Assembly (NCBI GenBank): GCA_012718915.1 | Contig: JAAYBI010000086.1 | Span: 1-60,512 of the forward strand | DNA length: 60,512 nt | Direction of reading: 5' to 3' | Source of the DNA: Clostridiaceae bacterium | GTDB lineage: Bacteria > Bacillota > Clostridia > Saccharofermentanales > Saccharofermentanaceae | Shown here: positions 55,086 to 60,512 of the stretch, in pieces | Numbering within the stretch: the first letter of the stretch is position 1 | How the letters are laid out: every line of letters begins with the position of its first letter | Made by a program: the position numbers and the translations under genes | Notes under the pieces: generated by a model | The model's input: the letters and a program-made list of their open reading frames with translations, nothing else | Databases searched by the model: none | Told to the model about the DNA's origin: nothing

Positions 55086-55757
55086 CTATAAAGACTGAAT
55101 CACTTTTTCAACATATTCGAGAACCGGACATAGTTCCGGTTGACCGAGCACCTCTTTCTTTAAAGTCTCTAATCGATCTTTCATGAACAGTTCAAAATAG
55201 CAAGGTCGTTCGGAAATAATAACCGGACCCAATACCGCGGAAATAATATCTGTCTGATATGCTCTTCCATTATACACGGCTAATATGCCAACATAATACT
55301 TATCTTTGTCTCTGGCAATTCGTTCATCTCGGATTTCAAAACCCCTGTCTGCCAAGAACGACCTTAATTCGCGAAAAGATCTCTGGGGCTGAAGCAAGAA
55401 CGTTGCACCCAATTCAATCGAATTTCCATCCAATGCATCTGTCAAAATATGTATTATCTCATATCCGCCCATTCCGGCAATTAAGACGGCGTCCGATTTT
55501 CTGACCCGGATAGAAGAAAGCCCATCGACACATAGTACTTGTGAATAATCTGAGAACCCCTGCTGTTTTAAATAATTCGACGTACGCTGCGCAGGGAGAG
55601 CATGAATGTCCGTTGCGATGACACGCTTTGCCAATTGATTTTCTAACACATACGAAGAAGCATATCCGTGATCCGAACCGACATCAATAAATATATCCAC
55701 CGGATTAAGGACGGAGATTAGATTATCCAATCGACTTGGCAGAATCGTCTTTTTCAC
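55086..55757 (-). CDS. trmK: tRNA (adenine(22)-N1)-methyltransferase TrmK
   Basis: A 223-residue SAM methyltransferase making m1A22 in tRNA. FIDVGSDHGYASSYVLEN is the SAM-binding motif I, followed by ATDIHALPAQRTSNYLKQ and IAGMGGYEIIHIL, both typical of TrmK/YqfN. The start is GTG after AAGGAGG. It comes directly after dnaG (9 bp) with no sigma factor gene between. Confidence 0.94.
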   Translation of the reverse strand: MKKTILPSRLDNLISVLNPVDIFIDVGSDHGYASSYVLENQLAKRVIATDIHALPAQRTSNYLKQQGFSDYSQVLCVDGLSSIRVRKSDAVLIAGMGGYEIIHILTDALDGNSIELGATFLLQPQRSFRELRSFLADRGFEIRDERIARDKDKYYVGILAVYNGRAYQTDIISAVLGPVIISERPCYFELFMKDRLETLKKEVLGQPELCPVLEYVEKVIQSL

Positions 55758-55766
55758 CTATCCTCC

Positions 55767-57635
55767 TTAAAACGAGTCCGGCTCGTCCGGTCGAATCTGT
55801 TGCCTCAGGAACTTCAAGTACTGTTCTACTTCACGAAGCAACGCTTGGTTTCGAATGCGATCTTGATTATTTATATGGCCGGAAAGCGAGTCAACAAGCA
55901 TCTTCTTTCGCTTCTTATAGGTTTCAAATCGAATGCGATAGAGCAAGTTAGTAAAAATGTCTATGACTTCAACCGTCAATTCTCTGACAGTGCTTTTCAT
56001 AATCATTCTCGAAAAATAGTCTTTTGCGGGTTTTCCGTTCAGCAATAATTCCGAGGAAATTTCAAGAAGCTTATTCACATCTATTTGGCCTTGCGCTGCT
56101 AACATAAAGACCTGTGTTGCTATCTCTCTCATATTGCCCTGAGAAAAATCCTTTGGCAGAGGCCGATCCGGCAATTTGAGATAAGCTTCCGGCTGCATAC
56201 ATATCATGCCGATAAAACGAATTTCATCTGCTGACGCATAAGACGTATCTGTATCTGACTGAACCGCCTCCTGCTCGCGCTCAGCAACGCTTCTAAAACG
56301 AATGGGTTCGCTGTTCTTGCTCTGGGACTCGGCCCGCTCTACTTCTTGCATTACGCTTGCGACCGAAACACCTAAACGCTCAGCAACTTTGCCGGCAAAG
56401 CGCTCTCGATTAATTGCATTGGACTCCCAGGACAAAAACGCGCAGGCCGTTTCCTGATAGACTCTAGGGTCAAATCGACCATCTACCATACTTTGATCTT
56501 CCGCCACCCCAATCAAGTACGCCATAACCGGAACCGCTTCAGCCGTCACACGGTGAAAAGCTTCAGCACCGTGCTCTCGAATGAATTGATCCGGATCTTT
56601 GCCGTCCGGAACTCGTCCGACGGACAATCGCACTTGGAGCGTGCTCTGGGAAGCCATTTTGGCCATCAACAACCGAAGTCCTCGAACAGCCGCCTCTTGT
56701 CCGGCACGGTCCGAATCATAAAACAGTACTAATTCTTCTGCGTAGCGCGACGCCAAAGTCATTTGCTTTTCGGTCAGTGCGGTTCCCAGAGTTGCCACTA
56801 CATTTTTGACTCCGGCCTGATACATCGAGATAACGTCCATATAACCTTCGACAATAATTAATGTCTTATCTCGAACCGCTTTTGCAAAATTGAGGGCATA
56901 TAGCGTGCTCTTCTTTGAGTAAACCGCGGTCTCCGGTGAATTTATATATTTTGGCATGCCATCCGCCAAAATCGTCCGTCCGCCAAACGCAATGATTTTC
57001 CCCATGGTATCAAAAATCGGAAACATCAAACGTCCGCGAAACAGATCGACCCGATCACCCTTTTTGCTACGGGTAAAAAGTCCGCACTCATCAATAACAT
57101 CATCGGAATAGTTCTTTTCCTTGAGATACCTGTAAAGTCCATCCCGAGAATCCGGTGCATAGCCCAAACCGAATGTTCGAACCGTACTGTCAGAAAGCTC
57201 TCGCTTTTTTATATACTCTTTCGCTCGAGCACCTTGGCTGGATTGTAATGTCTTATAAAAGAATCTTGCCGCATCCAATAGCGCTGAGCGGATTGCATCA
57301 CGTTTTTCGGCAACCAAGCGGTACCCGTCATCCTGCGGCTCAGGAATAGCGACTTGAACTCTTTCAGCTAATAATCTGATGGCCTCCGGATACGTGAGCT
57401 TCTCAATCTCCATGATGAAATTGATGACGTTACCACCCTTGTGACATCCAAAACAATAGTATATTTGCTTGCTGATCGAAACAGAAAACGACGGCGTATC
57501 TTCGGAGTGAAACGGACAAAGTCCAAATTGATTCTGTCCGCTCGTTTTAGTAAAACGCACGTACTCCCCAACCACGGAAACAATGTCACTTCGGGCGACA
57601 ACTTCCTCAATAATGTTCTCAGGAATCCCTGTCAC
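55767..57635 (-). CDS. dnaG: DNA primase
   Basis: Makes RNA primers at the replication fork. The 622-residue protein has an N-terminal CHC2 zinc finger (CPFHSEDTPSF then YYCFGCHKGG), the RNA polymerase core with TOPRIM acidic motif (TLIIVEGYMDVISM near 265, LVLFYDSDRAGQEAA near 320), and a C-terminal helicase-binding domain. The start is GTG after AGGTGGGG. rpoD/sigA, which normally follows, is missing here. Confidence 0.96.
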   Translation of the reverse strand: MTGIPENIIEEVVARSDIVSVVGEYVRFTKTSGQNQFGLCPFHSEDTPSFSVSISKQIYYCFGCHKGGNVINFIMEIEKLTYPEAIRLLAERVQVAIPEPQDDGYRLVAEKRDAIRSALLDAARFFYKTLQSSQGARAKEYIKKRELSDSTVRTFGLGYAPDSRDGLYRYLKEKNYSDDVIDECGLFTRSKKGDRVDLFRGRLMFPIFDTMGKIIAFGGRTILADGMPKYINSPETAVYSKKSTLYALNFAKAVRDKTLIIVEGYMDVISMYQAGVKNVVATLGTALTEKQMTLASRYAEELVLFYDSDRAGQEAAVRGLRLLMAKMASQSTLQVRLSVGRVPDGKDPDQFIREHGAEAFHRVTAEAVPVMAYLIGVAEDQSMVDGRFDPRVYQETACAFLSWESNAINRERFAGKVAERLGVSVASVMQEVERAESQSKNSEPIRFRSVAEREQEAVQSDTDTSYASADEIRFIGMICMQPEAYLKLPDRPLPKDFSQGNMREIATQVFMLAAQGQIDVNKLLEISSELLLNGKPAKDYFSRMIMKSTVRELTVEVIDIFTNLLYRIRFETYKKRKKMLVDSLSGHINNQDRIRNQALLREVEQYLKFLRQQIRPDEPDSF

Positions 57636-57664
57636 AACAACCCCACCTATTTCAAGAAATAAAA

Positions 57665-58327
57665 TTATAGCAGTTGCGTCTGATTAATATACAATTCAAA
57701 TGTCTTGCCCATAAAATTCGCTGCATTTCTGCAAAACTTCATGCGGTGCAAAAATATTTCAAAATAGTCCATAACCGGACAAATCGCCGTATCAATCTCG
57801 ATCTCCAAACGCACACAATTATCTATAACATCAATCACCGACTTCGTAGCGGCATAGTTGACTCGATCGTGAATGTCGAAAGTCTCTTCCTGTCGATTGC
57901 GCACGCGACTACGATGTACATCCGCCTTATCAGCAAGTATCAAAGCGGCCCCGATATGATTGGTCGGGACGCCTTCGCCTTCATCGTGATTGGCAATCGC
58001 CATCATGATCATCGCCGCGTCATCGTAATCCATACCTTTTCGCAACAGCATATCATACGCCAACAGTGCACCCGACTGAGCATGGTTATTGCGACTGACG
58101 GCATTACCGATGTCATGAATATATCCGGCTATCTTTCCAAGCTCAATAACATGCTCGTCTTCGCCGAGTTTCTCTAAAATCTCACCGCACTTATTGGCAA
58201 CTAGACGACAATGACGAAAAGAGTGCTCAGTATAACCAAGCGAGTCAAGCTGAATCTCAGCAGCATGTAAAAGCGAGATGACTTCTCGGCTTTTTTGAAA
58301 ATCTTTGAGCGTTAAAGACTTTGGCAT
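57665..58327 (-). CDS. HD-domain phosphohydrolase
   Basis: A 220-residue protein of the HD family. Metal-site residues are visible as His in YTEHSFRHCRLV near residue 40, the HD pair in GYIHDIGNAVSRNNHAQSG near 70, His in IANHDEGEGVP and Asp in LADKADVHRSR. The role in the cell is not assigned; the closest conserved context is nucleotide-related HD proteins upstream of dnaG. It has GGAGG seven bases before the ATG and is 29 bp upstream of dnaG. Confidence 0.85.
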   Translation of the reverse strand: MPKSLTLKDFQKSREVISLLHAAEIQLDSLGYTEHSFRHCRLVANKCGEILEKLGEDEHVIELGKIAGYIHDIGNAVSRNNHAQSGALLAYDMLLRKGMDYDDAAMIMMAIANHDEGEGVPTNHIGAALILADKADVHRSRVRNRQEETFDIHDRVNYAATKSVIDVIDNCVRLEIEIDTAICPVMDYFEIFLHRMKFCRNAANFMGKTFELYINQTQLL

Positions 58328-58374
58328 ACTTGACCTCCGTGATCGCGAAGCTTTTCAAAAAGATTGTATCATAA

Positions 58375-59820
58375 TTATGAATCTGAAGAAGCGGCCGAGA
58401 GCCAAATCGAGCACTCTAAACGCTTTTTCGCCAATTCACATCCTACCTTATACTCTTCATCCAAAGACCCGGTCGAAAAATATCGATTCGCTGCGCATCC
58501 GCCACCACAGTGATATCGCGCGAAGCAAGTTTTACATGACTCACGGTTGGGCATCAGGCGATCGTAAAAAATTTGAAGCGTGTTCTTGTCTAAAATATCA
58601 GTTGCTTCTTTGCCTTCGATCAAACGCTTATTTTCATCCAATATCGAATATACCGACGATACATTACCCATCAAATACTTCGCTTCACCGACAAACTGAT
58701 GACATGGATAGATATCGCCTTCCGGCGTTACCGCACAATACTCCGCACCCACACCGCAACCCTTAAGACGCTTGTACACACATGGTCCATTTGACATATC
58801 CATGTTGAAATGAAAAAAGTTCACCGGTTCTCCGGCAACTCGGCGTTCGTGAAGATAGCGTGCCAGTTTCTCATACTCGTCGAAAATCTTTGGCAGGTGG
58901 GATTCGTTGATACTATAATCGCAATCATCCGGTGCAACCACCGGCTCAACGGATATCTGGCTGGCTTCCAACACTTCAGCCATGTGCTTCACATCCTCAG
59001 AAAAATCCAGATTGTGACGCGTAAATGTGGCTCGAACATAGTGCTCGTAAAATGACGATTCTTCAGATTGACGCGCCGATGTAAATGCCCTAATACGCTT
59101 CGAAATCGGCTCATAAGAAGGCTTGCCGCCAATCCCCGGACGCATGCGATTGTGGACCTCCGGTCTTCCATCTATGCTGAGAACACAGTTCTTCATATGC
59201 TTATTAATAAACGCAGTCTTCTCTTCATCTAAGAGTAAAGCGTTGGTCGTAATCGTCAAACGGATGTCTTTACCGTGCTTCGGTCCTTGCTCGTTACAAT
59301 AATGCGTCAGCTCTACAACGACCGGCCAATTCATCAGTGGCTCGCCACCAAAAAAATCTATATCAAGATGCTTTCTGTTCCCGGAAGCTGCTATCAGAAA
59401 ATCAATGGCTGCTTTACCGGTCTCAACGCTCAGCATTGAGCGTTGACCTGTTCCGTAGTCCCCGGTGCCCGCAAAACAATACGTGCACCTTAGATTACAA
59501 TCATGGCATATATGAAGACACATGGCCTTTATTCTCGGTTGATCCGGATACAGATGGTGATACTCGTATTCCAACGGCTCGGCAAAAAGCGTGCCTTCCG
59601 CGATAATCGAATCAAAATCATTGCATATTTCTACGAGTTCGGAAAGTGTCGTCTGATGCGATTCGCTTAATACGCTTAGCAATTCAGGACTCGGCCTCAT
59701 GCCGTCAGCGTCAATATATAAACGAATAACATCGTATGAAATCTCATCCAACTCAAAAAAAGCACCGGAATCTGAATCGTAAACTATATGTCGATCTATC
59801 ATAAAAAATGCGTGTACCAA
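58375..59820 (-). CDS. scfB: radical SAM/SPASM maturase of the SCIFF peptide
   Basis: A 481-residue radical SAM enzyme that installs thioether crosslinks in ScfA. An N-terminal peptide-recognition part (HIVYDSDSGAFFELDEISYDVIRL) is followed by the CX3CX2C cluster motif, Cys108, Cys112 and Cys115 (CNLRCTYC), and a C-terminal SPASM domain with CGVGAEYCAVTPEGDIYPC, CKTCFARYHCGGGC and a final Cys. The start is TTG at 59820, six bases after GGAGG; the ATG beside that site is too close. An intrinsic-terminator-like hairpin separates it from scfA. Confidence 0.95.
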   Translation of the reverse strand: MVHAFFMIDRHIVYDSDSGAFFELDEISYDVIRLYIDADGMRPSPELLSVLSESHQTTLSELVEICNDFDSIIAEGTLFAEPLEYEYHHLYPDQPRIKAMCLHICHDCNLRCTYCFAGTGDYGTGQRSMLSVETGKAAIDFLIAASGNRKHLDIDFFGGEPLMNWPVVVELTHYCNEQGPKHGKDIRLTITTNALLLDEEKTAFINKHMKNCVLSIDGRPEVHNRMRPGIGGKPSYEPISKRIRAFTSARQSEESSFYEHYVRATFTRHNLDFSEDVKHMAEVLEASQISVEPVVAPDDCDYSINESHLPKIFDEYEKLARYLHERRVAGEPVNFFHFNMDMSNGPCVYKRLKGCGVGAEYCAVTPEGDIYPCHQFVGEAKYLMGNVSSVYSILDENKRLIEGKEATDILDKNTLQIFYDRLMPNRESCKTCFARYHCGGGCAANRYFSTGSLDEEYKVGCELAKKRLECSIWLSAASSDS

Positions 59821-59840
59821 AATCATCCTCCGTATAACAG

Positions 59841-59873
59841 AAAATAGTGAAGACGAAAAATCGCCTCCACTAT
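59841..59873 (-). terminator. attenuator-like hairpin between scfA and scfB
   Basis: In the minus-strand transcript two 13-nt arms (59861-59873 and 59844-59856, two G-U pairs, 4-nt loop) form a stem followed by UUUUCUG. Partial termination would make more precursor peptide than maturase. Confidence 0.75.
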
Positions 59874-59898
59874 CTCCGATCAATCAAATCAATAATAA

Positions 59899-60042
59899 TT
59901 ATTGGATTGCTTCGCAACTCTGGTTGGCAACGGTGCAACTGGTCTTGCAAGCAGACTGGCAAGAAGTCTGGCATTCGCCGCAAGCATGGCCTCTCTCCGG
60001 AACCTTAACAGTGGCTTTCTGAATCTGCTTAATGTGTTTCAT
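59899..60042 (-). CDS. scfA: SCIFF (six cysteines in forty-five) peptide precursor
   Basis: A 47-residue ribosomally made peptide too short for ordinary gene calling. It begins MKHIKQIQKATVKVPERGHA and has six cysteines at 21, 24, 28, 32, 36 and 43 with the family core CKTSCTVANQSCE. AGGGAGG lies seven bases before the ATG. SCIFF peptides are near universal in Clostridia and get Cys-to-Thr/other alpha-thioether links from the adjacent maturase (ranthipeptide class). It lies between yajC and scfB in the conserved order. Confidence 0.95.
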   Translation of the reverse strand: MKHIKQIQKATVKVPERGHACGECQTSCQSACKTSCTVANQSCEAIQ

Positions 60043-60054
60043 AATAAACCTCCC

Positions 60055-60405
60055 TTATTCTGCGATTTCACGCTTAATGATCGTACTAATAGCCGTCTTC
60101 TTAAATGATACCATTGTGTGCGCAATACTTGTAGTAATTGTAATCTCGTCATCTTTAATGTTGGCAACCGTACCGGTAATACCACCGATTGTTACAATCT
60201 TGTCACCGACCGTTATAGCATCGACCGCTTTGCGAAGTTCTTTCTCCTTCTTTCGCTGCGGACGAATAGAGACAAAATACATTAAGCCAAACACGGCAAT
60301 CAACATCAGTATCGGAATAAGCGTATCTAAAAGACCCATACTAGGCAATGATTCGCCTGTCGCTTCCGTCACAGCCGGTTCTGAAGCCAATAAATAATAA
60401 ATCAT
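60055..60405 (-). CDS. yajC: preprotein translocase subunit YajC
   Basis: A 116-residue Sec accessory protein with one transmembrane helix (about residues 24-45, LLDTLIPILMLIAVFGLMYF) followed by the YajC signature RPQRKKEKELRKAVDAITVGDKIVTIGGI and a small cytosolic domain. The ATG at 60405 follows GGAGG; an adjacent TTG is less likely. It is the first gene of the yajC-scfA-scfB unit; secD and secF, often nearby, are not seen. Confidence 0.94.
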   Translation of the reverse strand: MIYYLLASEPAVTEATGESLPSMGLLDTLIPILMLIAVFGLMYFVSIRPQRKKEKELRKAVDAITVGDKIVTIGGITGTVANIKDDEITITTSIAHTMVSFKKTAISTIIKREIAE

Positions 60406-60442
60406 CAAATTTCCTCCAAAAGTATCTCAAAATGTACAGCTC

Positions 60443-60472
60443 ATTGTAACACTGGAAAACAAAAAGTGGCAA
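60443..60472 (-). promoter_or_regulatory. promoter of yajC-scfA-scfB
   Basis: Minus strand TTGCCA (complement of 60467-60472), 18-bp spacer, TACAAT (complement of 60443-60448), about 38 bp before the yajC start. Confidence 0.65.
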
Positions 60473-60473
60473 G

Positions 60474-60512
60474 TCATTTGTGATTGATGTTCTTCACCTT
60501 GATGTTCTTCAC
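60474..60512 (-). CDS. possible 3' end of an upstream gene (partial)
   Basis: The minus strand is open from the right edge to a TGA at 60474-60476, reading VKNIKVKNINHK. The peptide repeats because the DNA is a 15-bp tandem repeat. It could be the tail of a gene or noncoding repeat sequence; too little is visible to decide. Confidence 0.2.
   Translation of the reverse strand: MKNIKVKNINHK
60484..60512. repeat. 15-bp tandem repeat at the right edge
   Basis: TTGATGTTCTTCACC is present at 60484-60498 and again, cut by the window edge, at 60499-60512. The number of further copies is unknown. Confidence 0.8.

Noticed and set aside
60474-60512. C terminus of tgt upstream of yajC
   Set aside because: The visible residues do not resemble the Tgt C terminus, although tgt is a common neighbour; evidence is too short.

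Overview
The window reads as a chromosomal housekeeping segment of a low-to-moderate GC Firmicute of class Clostridia, probably near Oscillospirales or a related uncultured lineage. The signs are strong GGAGG ribosome binding sites with many TTG and GTG starts, a SCIFF peptide with its radical SAM maturase beside yajC, a PPi-type phosphofructokinase, an S. aureus-style AIR synthase, and Firmicute gene sets (comEC-holA, dnaG-trmK-nif3, ruvCAB-queH, radC-mreC-mreD-mrdA). I see no prophage, no intact insertion sequence and no CRISPR array. The exact taxon cannot be fixed from the sequence alone.

Layout. From 1 to 7.3 kb are a lipoprotein M15 peptidase, a membrane diguanylate cyclase, pfp (+), a flavin reductase, a GNAT-alkyltransferase fusion and an orphan solute-binding lipoprotein, followed by tRNA-Thr. 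From 7.5 to 32.8 kb is a nearly unbroken minus-strand block. In transcription order it carries ysxC, comEC, holA, icd, a SEC-C protein, radC, mreC, mreD, mrdA, mgsA, an MBL hydrolase, pheS, pheT, three Tad-like pseudopilin genes, a small membrane protein, a TrpR-like regulator, secA, a purine nucleoside phosphorylase, ahcY and an MTA/SAH deaminase. From 33.1 to 39.4 kb, on the plus strand, are two tandem PRPP synthetase paralogues, the beta and gamma subunits of a sodium-pump decarboxylase, a small membrane protein and rqcH. From 39.3 to 43.7 kb (minus) are queH, ruvB, ruvA, ruvC and pdp. From 43.8 to 48.5 kb are a DUF815 ATPase, a Gfo/Idh oxidoreductase and a redox island (ArsR regulator, TlpA, CcdA, thioredoxin). 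tRNA-Lys follows, then a repeat-bearing gap, and then (minus) a giant membrane protein, purM, the RNase P RNA, nif3, trmK, dnaG, an HD phosphohydrolase, scfB, scfA and yajC.

How the genes work together. AhcY, the MTA/SAH deaminase and the purine nucleoside phosphorylase form a methyl-cycle and purine-salvage cassette translated by overlapping starts behind secA. MgsA is next to a glyoxalase II-like hydrolase. TlpA, CcdA and TrxA can form a cytosol-to-outside thiol relay under a cysteine-bearing ArsR repressor. ScfA and ScfB form a radical-SAM thioether peptide unit with its own promoter upstream of yajC and a probable attenuator between precursor and maturase.

Several conserved clusters have lost expected members at these loci: mreB, minCDE and rodA around mreC-mrdA; sigA between dnaG and trmK; secD/secF next to yajC-scfAB; and the alpha/biotin subunits of the decarboxylase. 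The most interesting points are the SCIFF unit with its attenuator, the two PRPP synthetases that depart from the consensus at different active-site elements, the Tad-like trio whose ribosome binding site lies inside a hairpin, a LexA-like box before ruvCAB, and the large SHOCT-headed membrane protein.
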